64,000 nucleotides of DNA, taken from contig JBAOKB010000136.1 in NCBI GenBank assembly GCA_037044905.1, positions 1 to 64,000 of the forward strand, given 5' to 3'. Source of the DNA: Hortaea werneckii (taxonomy: Eukaryota > Ascomycota > Dothideomycetes > Mycosphaerellales > Teratosphaeriaceae). Below are positions 10,797 through 22,800 of this stretch, piece by piece (position 1 is the first letter of the stretch; each line of letters begins with the position of its first letter). Below the pieces are notes generated by a model. The model saw nothing but the letters and a program-made list of their open reading frames with translations, was not told the DNA's origin and did no database searches. Both the position numbers and the translations under genes were made by a program.

Positions 10797-13272
10797 CTAG
10801 ACCTGACGAGGCAGGACCTTCTCAAGCAGCTTCTCAACATAATCCATCTCGATCTTGCCCGCCTCGGCCAGAGTCTTAGCGAGTTCGCCGTTCGGCATCT
10901 TGTAGTCGATGAGGATGTTCCCGAACGGACCACCGCCGGTGCCATTGGCGCGCGCGGCCAAACGGTCGTGCATGGAAGTGCCGTTGGTGTTGCGCACGGT
11001 GGCGCGGTGGCAGAGTGCGGCGAGGTACTTGAAGCTGATGTTAGCCGCCGAATAGAAAGTGTGGGAGCGGGAAAGGAACTTACCGTGACGAGATCGTCAT
11101 GCACCCTCGGCTCGCGGACGATGACTTGGAACGGCCACTGCGCAGAGAGCGTCGAGGTGCCGCCGAAGGCCAGGTTCATGCCGCGAGGAGACGTGAACCT
11201 CTCGTAGCCAGCGCTGCGAAGGACCTGGATGAAGAAGGCCTTCTGCCCTTCACTGAACCCAGGACAGGTGAGAGCGGCAACGACGAACTCCGTCAAGGTA
11301 CCATCTGTCGGTGTGCCCTGCTCGACCAGCGTGTTCCTGAAGCGGTTCAGCGTGTCCAGGAGGTGACGCAGCAGCTCGATCGTAGCGTCGAACATCACTT
11401 GACGCTCGGTAAGCAAGACATGGTCGTGCGCGTGCCATGGGTACTTGTGCAAGGTGCTGATCCAGCTCTCGTAGACACGAACGAGAGCGCGCGCAGCGTA
11501 AGGAGACTGATATCTAGTCAGCAACACATCTTATGGGCTACAGAAGGAGGGCGACTTACGCGGTGCGGAGTCTCCACATGCTTGGTCACCATGACCACCT
11601 CCTCAGGCTGCAGGAAACCGGCGAAGCAATTGGACGCAACGGTCGGGTAGTAGTAGTCTTTGTGGTCGGACACGACCGGGGAGGCGCCATCCCACAAGAC
11701 GTTCTTCACACGTGGGAACAGCTCACTCATCAGCTCCTCCTGCGAGCTCAACTCGACAGTGACCGTACGGTCGCCAAGACGCGGCTGACGACCTTGCTCA
11801 ATGCGCTTCTGGAAGTGATTCTTGACACATCTAGCCTCGGCATCATTCTCGAGCTCCACGAACGCATCCATGGTCTTGGCCGTAAAGCGCTCCATGATGA
11901 TATGGACAGCGTAGTACGGCGAGCCGGCTGGTTGGGCGCAAACAGCTGCGTTGCGACCGACGAAGGCAAGGATCTCGCTACGCGGCGTGCCGTAGGGAAT
12001 GTTCGTGAGGTGCAAGACAGCCGCAGTTGAGGGTGAAGCGTAGCGGCAGGCCTCCATGAATGGCATAGCTTCAACCAGCGTCTCGATAGTAGGCTTGAAG
12101 GCATTGCGGAGCTCATCGAGCCAGGCAGGACGCCTGACGGCTTCAATCTTGAGGAAGGCCGCTGCATTGCCTATAGTGTTCTTGGGCCGGATGGTCCTCT
12201 TACGCACAGCCATGACAGTCGAGGTGTTTGGGGGATGAGAAGCCAGCGGCAGCATTTCCGTGTGCGGATTGGCGGTGGTGGTGGATCTGATTTGCTTCTG
12301 TGGCAAGGTCTGACGCTGACGCTCACGGTTGGAGTAAAGCGGAGCCAGGGGAGCAGAGTCTTTCTCGACGCATTTCTTACGCTCAAGATCGCCATAGTCC
12401 ATGGCTCCAGACATGATCTCCGCGGCCAGCCGACTAATCTGAGGATTGTCGTTGCCACTAGCGCCGCTCGAGCTGGTGTTGTACTTATTGGCATAGGGGT
12501 TGGAGTACTGGTTGTGGTGCTGGTTGGGGAACTGATTGGCGAAACGATTGGCGTACGGGTTGTTGTACTGGTTGACAGACGAAGAGCTGCTGCAAACACC
12601 GTCAGATGCAAGTCTACCAAAATCTTTAGATCAAAATATTCTTACCTGGAGGGACGGATCAGGCTCTGAGTGTTACCGGGCCAAGGAGTAGGCTAAAATT
12701 TGAACAATGTCAGTATATTGAAGTTATCAAAGAGTAGCGGGGAAAATTACCTGACGAGTGGCAAGCGAAGGCTGCGCATACATGTAGTTGGGGCTGGGCG
12801 TGTGGCTGCCACTGCTACCCTGCCCAGGAATCGCTGGATAGCCTTGAGTTGCTCCACCAGGCGGAGGGTATCCGTAGCCCTGAATCCCGTCAAATCCGCC
12901 TGGAACCGGCGGCGAGCTCATGACTGAGAATGGGGGGAGCTGGGCGTGGCCGTTCATCTGGCCTGGCATGTCGCTGTAAGCTGGCGTGGTGTCGAACAGA
13001 CTGACCCCGCCACCGTCGTCGTAAACTACGCTCTCCGCCCTCAGCAGCTGCGCTGCGTCCGTAGTCGATCCGTTCGAAGCGGTCGAGCGCATGACTGGCG
13101 GGAGATACCTCGGGCGGAAGACCGGGTCGCCTTCTGCGCCCAGCTGTGGCGTCATGCCCCTAAACGTCAAAGGATTCCAGTTGATGGGATTGTTGCGGTC
13201 CTGTTGGCCGTCTTGCTTCTCGTCTTTGCCATCACGGCCAGAGGCGTTGCCGTTGCCTACGTTCGATTGCAT
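10797..13272 (-). CDS. RRM-domain RNA-binding protein, five exons
   Basis: Exons joined here: 13272-12751, 12692-12646, 12589-11560, 11506-11084 and 11027-10797, giving 750 residues with all junctions in frame. The N-terminal 200 residues are low complexity (Gly/Pro/Ser, then an Asn/Gln/Tyr-rich NQYNNPYANRFANQF-type run), as in many RNA-granule proteins. The central part carries an RRM-like fold. RNP2 is probably VLHLTNIPYGTP and the RNP1-like strand is in DAFVELENDAEARCV. A conserved helical region follows (HDHVLLTERQVMFDATIEL) with no domain I can name. The likely role is mRNA binding in the cytoplasm or nucleus. The third exon has a tandem NAGNAG acceptor. The fifth exon's AAG acceptor was chosen because only it keeps the conserved C-terminal frame. 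Confidence 0.8.
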
Positions 13273-14913
13273 GGCGTTGTTGGTGCCTGTGTGGTTGTCA
13301 GAAACAAAGGTGCTAAAGATGTTGAAGGAGGAGTCAAACTTCAGCGACCGGTGACCAAGATCGTAGGAGATGATGGTAAGGGGGTCTGTGCTAGCGTTGT
13401 TTACTTTGTGTGTTAGCGAGTGTTTGACCAGTTCAAGAGGAAGGAGCGCGGGGTGATGTCAGAGTCATTCGCCAGATAGAGCTCTGCGAAGCCACACTGG
13501 AGTGTATGAATCAATGCTTTGTCTGCGGAACGCAGAGCAGCAAGCAAGGCTTTTGTGTTGGTTAAGAAAGGCGCTGACTTACCGCGAGCAGTGTGTAGGA
13601 CACTTTTGGAGCTTCAGTGCTGGCGCTCCGGTGAACAGTCGCCCCCTGAACGCCGCTTCGAGTCCTTCGATCGGCCGGACGGCTGCACCTTAATCTCGTC
13701 ACTGTTGTATCCTGATGCTCTCAAAGTGATTAGCGAACTTGCTACGACCGGAGTCGGTCGAGTCTTCGAGCGCAGGTGTGGCAGACAGTCGGTGATGGTT
13801 CAGCGAGCAGCCTTGCAGAGTGTCGAATTTTTTAGACATCCAAAGCAGTTTTCAAGCAGCTGCAAACGCGGAAAAGTGGAGACACGGACCACGCTAAGAC
13901 CTTGTTGATGAAGTTCGCGGGATGTCCGTCATCAATTGACGAAATCAGGGGTACCCTGTTCCGTTTGTTGATAAAGTCCACGTAGATTGCCGTTCTGGGA
14001 AGCATTGTGGTACCCTTGAAATGCTCCTCAAATGACGTGCAGATTCGCCCCAAAGAGCAGCAGTAGGCACGGTCTAGCAATGTAGTGATCCATCATGCGT
14101 TGTTCTCAAGCGTTTCACTCGAGCATCATCACGTCTCGGCTGTGCTCTTAACAACTGCTTCGTTCGTAGTAGGACAGCAAAGAGGGAAGGCTTATGGTCA
14201 GACGACATTGGCCATGAGGCTTATGAAACCTGAAGCGTGCGTCGACTCACGTCCCTTGCCAGAATAGGGGCACATTTGCCTCCATCACATGTCAGACATT
14301 CGAAGAAGAGGGAATTTATCCTCAGGAAGGCGAGCAGACTTACCGTCGAGTTTATCTCTGTGTTGATACAACCAAGCCGATGACCAATCCGACCAACGAA
14401 GACGCATCAAGTATCAACATTGAAGGTCCACCATTGAGTGCCACTAGAGCGGTCCAAAAGTAACAAAGGATCGAGGCAGGAGAGAGGCAGATGCATCTTC
14501 TCCTGGCTGTAAAAGCATATCAGCAGCTGATGATGATGAATGAAAGCAACCTACATAAGACACATGGAGGCCAGAGTTCTGACCAATGCTTGCAACGCAC
14601 AAGCCATCACGAGAGCGACAAAAATGAACGCCAGCAGACAGCTGAATCATCAGAAAGGCAGAAATGCAGATGATCGGAGTTGGACAAATCTTTCATTCTT
14701 TCGTGCCGTGAGGCGTACCAGCTGACGGGGGACTAAAGCCTGGCGGGATGGCAAGGCAGAGTGAAGGCTGCTGTCCTGACCTGTGCCCTTTTGCTGCTGC
14801 ACGAGATGGCGCAGTCTAGCTCCCACAACGCAACCTGCTTGGCCTGTCTGGGAGGGACTCTGACCCACAGGCACCAGCGCGGCCATCATGCTTCTCTACT
14901 ATCGTTTCTCCTT
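13273..14913. other. 1.6-kb upstream region of the RRM gene
   Basis: Spacer between the RRM gene start and the last codon of ARPC4, both on the minus strand. It probably holds a long leader and promoter for the RRM gene. Open frames are short and have no recognisable motifs. Confidence 0.45.
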
Positions 14914-15723
14914 TCAATCGAACTATAGGCATCTGTTAGCCACACTTGAACAGGTTAATGGGGTCAACGTAAAGGAGACATACCGGTGCCAGGAAGCTCT
15001 CCGCAACAAAACGTGCTCTTGCGTTCAGCTGTGCATGGTGTCAGTACCTTTATTCTAGAACAGAAACCAAGTCCAATGGCACATAGTGGCTTGTGAACTT
15101 ACGAAGAGCTTCATCTCCGAAATCTCCCTGTCGACCTCCTCCATGAACTGAATGATGAAGTCCACCAGCTTGTGCTTCAGCATCTCCTCGGTATGGAAGT
15201 TGGTAATGAGGAAAGAGATATCGTAGCCCTGTTCGAGAAGAATCAAGTCAGCCAGGTTCAGACACGTCGAGCCATGAATCCTATTTATCATTGCGAACTC
15301 CAAGCACAGATCACATTTTCCCTCTCCAGCCCAACACAATCCCAAGAGAACGTCCAATAATAACCAAATAGACCCAAGAAGAGAATAACATACCTCAACC
15401 GCCTTCCTCCTCAAAACAAAGAAAGCCTCCGCCCTCTGCGTCAAGAACCGCGTAAACTTATGCACCAAGATATGCTCAATCTCATCCGCCTGCTTGATCC
15501 GCAGGCTGACCCGCACACTATTCACCGAAGGCTCGATCAGCACGCGCTCCTCCTGATTGCGGGAGACGGTCAGCGGGTTCAGGATCAGCTCGGGCGACGT
15601 GCGGGCTTCGATCTCCGGGACATTGTGCCGTTCTGAGGCTTGCGAGGCGAAGTTGGAGAGCGAGAGGGCGGCTGTGAGGGTGTTGCGGACGCAGGAGAGG
15701 TAAGGGCGCAGAGATTGGGACAT
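14914..15723 (-). CDS. ARPC4: Arp2/3 complex subunit 4 (p20)
   Basis: Exons joined here: 15723-15394, 15228-15103, 15028-14984 and 14922-14914, giving 169 residues, the usual length of ARPC4. The order of conserved blocks is unmistakable: SLRPYLSCVRNTLTAALSL, then SNFASQ..ERHNVPE, NSVRVSLRIKQADEIE, FFVLRRKAVEGYDISFLITN, KHKLVDF..FMEEVDREISEMK and NARARFVAESFL. The last coding exon is only 9 nt and encodes Phe-Asp-stop, the expected family ending. ARPC4 pairs with ARPC2 to form the core of the Arp2/3 complex that nucleates branched actin at endocytic patches. The gene is downstream of POP1 on the same strand, with its own promoter. Confidence 0.95.
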
Positions 15724-16447
15724 GTTTGCTGCCCTTGGGCTCGAGGCCTTCGGCTCTTGGTTTCAAGGTGGTCGAGACGGTGAGGTGGGTGGGATGCGAG
15801 GGTGTGGAGGTGTTCGGATCGGCGTTGTTCGGCGTGGACTACCGCATCCGTGGTTGGGGGATCTGAGCTTGAACAGGTATTCTCAATTTCGCGCACTGTC
15901 GGATGAGAAAGGCTACTGAGAGCTTTCCAGAGAATACTAGTAAGAAGTCCAGAAGATGTTGATAGGGTATAGAGGCCAATGGACCATCACATGCGGGTCG
16001 GGCTGGCTCACCAGGCACAAGCTGGGGTGACGTCCGCGCCAAGCCGAGCCAGCTTTCCCCCAGACGACATGATACGGATCGGGAAGCTGCGGGGCATCTT
16101 GTGAGGTATCAGGCAGATAATATGGATGCCTCAAATTTGATTCCTCCACCTGGGCACCTGCCTGGGCGACCTAGGTAAGCCGTGGAGTGGCACGTTTACC
16201 GTTGTGGGCTGGTCTGAAGGTGCGACATATCCAGATTGATATGGACTGTTGGCCGCACTTCCTATGTGCCTCAACAAGATGCAAGGTGCGAAACGAAAGA
16301 AGAAAAAGAAAAAGAAAATCAAAATCAAAATCAAACGATCACGCTCCATTTCATGACCATGAAACAAGAGTTCATTGAGGTAGACTAAACAACCCACCTC
16401 CCTACCCCTAAATCCCCTTTCTCCCGCCTCCATCTCTCCTCATCAAA
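15724..16447. other. Spacer between POP1 and ARPC4
   Basis: 0.7 kb holding the ARPC4 promoter and POP1 3' flank. A purine-rich run at about 16295-16336 (AAAAG and AAAATC units) is the only simple repeat. No gene-like frame. Confidence 0.45.
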
Positions 16448-19400
16448 TCACCCAACAACCTCCCACCTCCCCAACCTTGCCACACTCTCCCCGGCATTCC
16501 TTACAACACACAACCCCACTTCCTCTCCTGCCCTCCTCCCATCCCCAGCAACAGCACTGCCAACAACCTTCCCGACAGCTATACAACCTACCCCCGTACC
16601 CCTGCCCTCAGCTAGATTGAAATTGCCCGTCGTCACGTACCCTATTAGGTCCTCTTCCGCAGGGCAGGCGGGCCAATCTTCCGTCCCGGCGCGCGGAGGG
16701 GACGGGGGATCGAGGTGCAGAAGGGCTCGCGCGAGGGCCCGTTGCTGCTGGTCATGTTGATGTACGGAGTCAGTCGGCTGTCCGCTCGGCTTTCCACTTG
16801 CGGGCACCGGGGGTTTAGGTAGAGAGGGCATGGGCGGAAGGGTATTCTTCTGTTTGGATTTCTTGTTCTTGCCGGTGGTGTGCTGGTTTGACGGATGCAG
16901 GTTTAACCAGGCTTTGCGGAGTTCGGGGGCGTTGGTCGGGAGGCGGTAGATGCGTGCGCAGGTTTGGGGCACGCCGCGGGTGAGGAGGGTTAGACGGACT
17001 GTGGTCAGGCCGTGGGTGCTCGGGCTAGGTTGGGGTTGCTCTGAAGCGCGGAAGTCGTTGTTCAGGATGACAAGAGCTTGTGCGGTCGGGAGCTGTGTTA
17101 GACCTGTTGGTCTAGATGGTGGGGCTGGCGCTGCGGATTGAGCGGCTGTTGATCCCTTCTTATCCTTTGCCTTCTTCCCAGAAGCAGCTCCCTGTCGGGA
17201 CTCAGATTCACCGTCTGCCTCCGAAGCATCTTTCCCATCCACTCCACCCATCTCAACATCCTCTGCACCTGCCTTGTCCACCGTACCACCCACCAACCTC
17301 TCCCACTCACACCCCCAACCAACCCCCACCTCCCCCTTCCTCCCATCTCCCAACTGGACTTTCTCCCAACAGACCCTCTTCCCTCTCGGCCGCCGTGCCC
17401 ATTCCTCGTATCTTTTCCTCCGCTCTACAGCCTCCCACTCCCACCCAGCCTTCGTACCCGGGAAATCCGCCGGGAACCAACCCTCGCCGCTCTCGAACTT
17501 CAGCTGTCTGAGCTCATCGATCCCGCCAAACCGCGGCTGCTGCCCTGTCGAGAGTGGGTAGTACATGAGACTGTACCAGACAGGTTGAACGCACTTCCAA
17601 GGAAGGAGGAGTGTCCATGAGTTCCTGCTTGTGCTGGCTGGAGCAGCAGCGGTGTGATGAGGCGTATTGTGTTGTTTGCCCCCCTTCTCACCCTTTTGTG
17701 GTCTCGTGGAAGATGACGAGGGATGCGATGTATTAGTGTAGAGTAGAATCGGGATCCTAGGATCTTTGGGGGACGATACGGGATACTGTCCAGGTCCCGC
17801 AAGGGCTTGACGGCGATTAATGGCTTTCTGACTCGGTAGCGCACGCTGGGCTGCTAGTCGAGCTGCTCGGTCGAAAATGGTTGGTGGCGTTGCGACATGA
17901 TCAACGGGCCATGTGGCGCAGAGTTCGAGGAGTTTAGTCTGTTCGACTTGGGTCTTGGGTAGTGAGATCGTGCGAGGTGGGTGATGTAGTCGTGGGTCCT
18001 GGACCTCAAAGCCCAGGAGCGCGTTTTGCGGTAGTAGAGCTGGGTTTGTGAGACCTGCGAGGCTGCGCCAAGTGTCTCCTATACTGGTCGGATTGTCATC
18101 CTGCTTGGAGCGGACGTGGGAGTCAGACATCTCGTTTGTGCCCGCATCCATTTTACTTCCTCCTCCACTCTCATCTTCTCTGCCGTCACCCATACCGTCA
18201 GACCCCATTTTCAATTCTGACGGCCACAGAGCCCCTAACAATGCTTCCGTAGCTCCAGGTCCTGTGATCTCAATACTTCCCAACTCAAATCTCAAATCTT
18301 CAACCCTAACCTCCGGCTTCACCACTTTCGCCAGCCGAACAACCTCTTCCCAAACATGAAAGAAAGCAGAAGGGTGAACCCGAATGAACAGCTGCCGCGT
18401 TCCTGGCTTATGCTGCTGTTCCGATCTCGAGCCAACCTCGCCACTTAGTCCACTCGACCCAGCTTCCGCAGATGGACACCAAATAATAGTGACAGGCGCA
18501 ATAGGTCTTCGCGGCTCCTCGCGCTCTCTGATCCACACATCCCTCAACGTCCTAGTTCCATCCCTCCACTTCCTCTCCCCTTTCCCCCCTACTTCATCCA
18601 CCCCTAACCCCCTCAATACCCCCATCAAGCTGTCCTCCCGCCCCTCAAGTGAAATGGTAGACATGTAGCTCATATCCCACGCCACACACCCACGCTCCTG
18701 GCTCGCGCGGTGGGTGGGCCGGTAGGATTTGGCGCTTGGGGTGAGGGGGATGGCAAAGCGCCATAGTGGTGCGGAGGGGGCAGGGAGACGGGCACGTTTG
18801 GCGTGGAAGAGGTGCGTGGGGAGCCAGGATTTGTGGATTTGGCGCTTGCGGAATTTTGCTGGCGGGATGGGAGGGGGTGCGAGGGTGGCGGACTTGATGC
18901 GTGGGACTCGGGCGCGGATTGTGGTCGAGGTTGGTTGTTGCTTCTGGTTGGTCACATTTTTGGCAGTACTCGTTTGGGCCTCAGGTGCAGTCTTGGTGTT
19001 GGTTGCGTTTGGGGCCCCGTCCTTCTCCGTCCCGTCCTCCTTTTTGCGGCCTTTCTCCGCCTTCTTCTGACTTCCCAATGCTCGTATCCGCTTCACCGTC
19101 TCTAGTCTCAGCCTCATATGCCTAGTCGGCTTCCTCCGTCTCGCCTGGACCGTTGGTGTATTATCCTCCAGCATCTCTCGCTTGCCCCTCTCCCTCAGCC
19201 GTTTCGGTACCCGTTTCACATTATGACTTGCAGTTCTGCGTCGAAGCTCTTTCGGCACAAGCTGGAACGCGCGCTGGTTCATCGCTTTTCCAGATCGCCG
19301 CATGCCATCCTCCAAGCTGCGAATTTCATATTCGCGGGCTTTGACGAACTTGTCCAGGTCCAGCTCGCCATTGTTGAAGGCGCCATTGCGACCAAGTACG

Positions 19401-19603
19401 GGCTGAGTAGCAAGAGTGCGGGCATCGCGAACACGATCTCTTTGCGGATTACGGTAATGGTTGCCACTGTGGTTGTTGGATGAGGGTTTGGACCTTTTGG
19501 TGTTGTTCGGAAGATTGTTCGGATGATCTTTGCGCTTCCTATTATTATTATTGTTTTGCGGTGGTTGATGCGATGCTTTTGGAGGCGGTTTCGGAGGGGC
19601 CAT
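16448..19603 (-). CDS. POP1: RNase P / RNase MRP protein subunit POP1
   Basis: 1051 residues from the ATG at 19603. An in-frame upstream start would add only 19 residues and is not conserved-looking. Intronless. The N-terminus is Pro/Asn/Lys-rich. The POP1 N-terminal domain begins with KFVKAREYEIRSLE and AMNQRAFQLVPKELRRR, continues through NVKRVPKRLRERGKREM, and includes HKSWLPTHLFHAKR and AIPLTPSAKSYRPTHRA. The POPLD domain is around 660-760 (WTLLLPWKCVQPVWYSLMYY then QPRFGGIDELRQLKFE). A C-terminal part around 900-1050 contains the short RxxxR/KAW and GYVTTGNFNL segments. POP1 is the largest protein of RNase P and MRP, needed for tRNA 5' processing and rRNA processing in the nucleus. It is divergent from SMC5 across 278 bp. 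Confidence 0.95.
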   Translation of the reverse strand: MAPPKPPPKASHQPPQNNNNNRKRKDHPNNLPNNTKRSKPSSNNHSGNHYRNPQRDRVRDARTLATQPVLGRNGAFNNGELDLDKFVKAREYEIRSLEDGMRRSGKAMNQRAFQLVPKELRRRTASHNVKRVPKRLRERGKREMLEDNTPTVQARRRKPTRHMRLRLETVKRIRALGSQKKAEKGRKKEDGTEKDGAPNATNTKTAPEAQTSTAKNVTNQKQQPTSTTIRARVPRIKSATLAPPPIPPAKFRKRQIHKSWLPTHLFHAKRARLPAPSAPLWRFAIPLTPSAKSYRPTHRASQERGCVAWDMSYMSTISLEGREDSLMGVLRGLGVDEVGGKGERKWRDGTRTLRDVWIREREEPRRPIAPVTIIWCPSAEAGSSGLSGEVGSRSEQQHKPGTRQLFIRVHPSAFFHVWEEVVRLAKVVKPEVRVEDLRFELGSIEITGPGATEALLGALWPSELKMGSDGMGDGREDESGGGSKMDAGTNEMSDSHVRSKQDDNPTSIGDTWRSLAGLTNPALLPQNALLGFEVQDPRLHHPPRTISLPKTQVEQTKLLELCATWPVDHVATPPTIFDRAARLAAQRALPSQKAINRRQALAGPGQYPVSSPKDPRIPILLYTNTSHPSSSSTRPQKGEKGGKQHNTPHHTAAAPASTSRNSWTLLLPWKCVQPVWYSLMYYPLSTGQQPRFGGIDELRQLKFESGEGWFPADFPGTKAGWEWEAVERRKRYEEWARRPRGKRVCWEKVQLGDGRKGEVGVGWGCEWERLVGGTVDKAGAEDVEMGGVDGKDASEADGESESRQGAASGKKAKDKKGSTAAQSAAPAPPSRPTGLTQLPTAQALVILNNDFRASEQPQPSPSTHGLTTVRLTLLTRGVPQTCARIYRLPTNAPELRKAWLNLHPSNQHTTGKNKKSKQKNTLPPMPSLPKPPVPASGKPSGQPTDSVHQHDQQQRALARALLHLDPPSPPRAGTEDWPACPAEEDLIGYVTTGNFNLAEGRGTGVGCIAVGKVVGSAVAGDGRRAGEEVGLCVVRNAGESVARLGRWEVVG

Positions 19604-19881
19604 TATGAGGCGATTGCGGGACAAGCTGCCAGTTAGGATTGCATGGACAGAGGAGCCCAACCCAGTGAAGCCTAGTTGATTTCCATTGCTTTGAAGACTT
19701 TCACATGTGAATTATTTGATAATATTTCCGGACTTCGAAGCTCGCTTGGACACGAATTTTGCGCGCGTTGCTCACGCGTTCTGGGGTTTCGCGTCACTTT
19801 CGCTTCGCGGGCACGCATGATAGCAACATCGTTCGGTGGCCCTATAATACTTTATCGCGTCTGGAAATATTCGACACCGGC
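19604..19881. promoter_or_regulatory. Bidirectional POP1/SMC5 promoter with an MCB-like box
   Basis: 278 bp between two divergent starts. It contains ACGCGT at 19774-19779 (context CTCACGCGTTCT), identical to the MluI cell-cycle box that MBF (Mbp1/Swi6-type factors) binds in G1/S genes of yeasts. The box lies 103 bp before the SMC5 ATG. Its use here is inference. Confidence 0.45.
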
Positions 19882-22800
19882 ATGGCTTCGGTCACGCCTC
19901 AAAGGCGCTCTCGGAACGACGACGATGAGGAAAGTGAAATCTCCGTAGACGGCGAATCGCGACACAGCACTCCGAACAAGCGCGTCCGCCGCTCTTACGA
20001 CAACGAAGACAGCGAGGAAGATGCGACGGGCGGTGATGAGGGTGATGAGGGTGATGACGGCGACGGCGACGGCGACGGCGATGAGGATAGCAATGCCATT
20101 CTGCCCGACTCCTTCCGCCGCTCCCCAAAGGGCAAGCGGCGTGCTGCCCCTGCTCGCCCTCCCACTGGCGAGCCAGGCAAGCATCAACCGGGCTCCATCG
20201 TCCGGGTCAAGCTGACCGACTTCGTCACTTACTCCCAAGCTGAGTTCTACCCGGGCCCTAGCCTCAACATGATCATCGGTCCCAACGGAACAGGCAAAAG
20301 TACTCTGGTCTGCGCCATCGCGCTTGGCTTGGGTGCGAAGCCTGAGGTACTGGGCCGCGCGAAGAAGGAAAACGAGTTCATCCGACATGGATGCGCGACA
20401 GCAGAGACAGTCATTGAGCTAGCTGCGGATCCAAGGAAGCATGATCGGAATCCTGTCGTTAGGAGAAAATATACGAGGGAAGGAAATAAGACGGATTTCT
20501 ACCTGAACGGACGGAAGACCAGCCAGAAAGAGATATTAAAGTTGCTCAAAGGCTTCAGTATCCAGGTGCAGAATCTGTGTCAATTCTTGCCTCAAGATCG
20601 AGTTGTTGAGTTTGCTGCACTCAACCCAGAGGCGCTGTTGGTGCAGACTCAGCAGGCTGCCGCACCGGCGTACATGCATGATTGGTATGAAGAGCTGAAG
20701 AGCATGCAGAAAGAGTACAAGACTCAGAAGTCCGAGGAGCAAAGTCTCCTGGAGAGGTTGAAGCACCTTGAGCAACGTCAGAACTTGTCAGCCCCAGACG
20801 TGCAGCGATTGCGGGAACGTGACGCCTTCAAAGAACGAATTGAGAGTCTGCAACAATTGCGGCCTTTTGCTGAGTATCAACTTGCCAGGAAGCGGACGAC
20901 CGAGGCGAAGCAGCGACAAAAAGCTGCAGAAAGGGAGTTAAGGAGGTTACGAGATCAGGTCGAGCCAAACTTGGCAATAGAGAGGGAAAAGGAGACCTAC
21001 CTGTTCGAAGTTGAAAAAGTGAGCAAAAGTAGAATGTCTCTTCTAGAAAAGATGGCGAAGACGGTGGCTGCGGCATCACAGAAGCTCACTGCCGCCGACG
21101 AGGCTATCGAAAGCAGCAAAAAGAAGCTTGAGGACGAACAGAAATCACTGAAGGCTACAAAGCAGAAGATGCCTGGTCTTCATCAGAACTTGACAGCCAT
21201 CCAGAACGCCTTGAACGCTGGTGCTCCGGAACCAGTTGATCAAGCGGCGTTGAACGAGGAGAATCGCCGTCTCATCATCCAACGGCGTGACATCGAATCT
21301 GAAATCTCTTCGCTGCTCGAGGAGAGAGGTAGTCTGGAGCAACGCATTACCGTGCAGCGTCAAGAGATCGAGAAAGCCGAGCGGGAGCGTGAGCGCAGCC
21401 AAACCCAGGCAGGGCAATTGAGTAATAAGTTGAAGCGAATCAATCCTGCAGCACACCGGGCCTGGGAATGGATCGAGTCGAATCGGCATCGGTTTCGTTC
21501 AGAAGTCTATGGGCCCCCTGTCATCGAATGCAGTATCCATGACCCTCGACACGCAGCGGCAGTGGAGTATGCGCTTGGCGGAGATGCTTTGGCTTTCACT
21601 GTGACGAGTTCTGAGGACTTCAAGATGTTGGGTCATGAGCTTTATGCTGTACGTGGCATTAGCGTAAGCATACGAGCCGTTCACCACCCAGCCTCCGCCT
21701 TCATGGAGAGAATCCCGCTTCCTCAAAATCAACTGCGGCAAGCCTACGGTCTTCAGCACTACATCACAGATCTCATCGAGGGCCCCGATGCAGTTATAAG
21801 TATGCTGTGCGATAATCGAAATATCCATCAGCAAGCTTACACGCCAGAGAAACTCAGTGTAGGCCAAGTCAACGCGCTCAAACAGGCCGACTCTCCTATC
21901 GCCAGCTGGATTACGGCCAATGAAACGTACCAAATTACGCGAAGAAAGGAATACGGCGACAAAGCCTCGTCAACGCGAATGGCTCGACTCAGAGACGCTA
22001 AACTCTTTGCTGACAGTAGCACTACCACGGTCCAACAGCCCGAAGACGAGGATCTCAACCGACGCATCACAACCGCCGAGCGTGAGATCGAAGACCTCCG
22101 AACCCGACACACCGAACTCGGAACCCGACACAGCACGCTCAAATCTAACAGAGATGAGATCGAAAGCAACATGCACGACATCCAACAACGCAAGAGCGCC
22201 GCCCAACGCCAACAAGCCGCCTGGCAAGCTCTCCCGGAGAAGCAGCGTGATGCCGAGACCAAAATCGCCGATGCTCAACGCCGTCTTCGAGCAAGCGCCG
22301 ACAAACAATTCCGAATTATGACTGAAGGGGATGAAGCCGTTCTCCGCAAAGGTCAGCTCGCGCTGGATTATGCCAACCAGATTTCCAGCCTTCGGGATCT
22401 CCATCGTCCTGCTCTCGAAGCCAGTATCGTCTCGATCGAAGCCCGAAGCGACTTCGAATCCATCCAGGAAAGGAACGCGGAAGATCGGGAGAGGCTGGTA
22501 CAACGGGAGCAGGAGGTGCGGGAGTTGACGGAGGAGAAGAACCGTCAGCGCGCAAGAGGTGATGCCCTCGGCTCTGAATGTGCCCGCGTCAGTCAGGTGT
22601 GGAGTGAGGAGACTGCAGAGCTGTATCAGAGCGAGACCAAGGAGTGGGAGCCTGACCGTCTTGAGACGGAGATCCAATCTGTTCAGGCCCGGTTGGAGAT
22701 GGCGGCGGGAGATGGCACGGCAGGAGGTCAGCGGGTCATCGCTGAGTTCGAACGTCGAGCGAGGGAGATCACCGAGGGGTATGATCGTAAGGCCGTAGTT

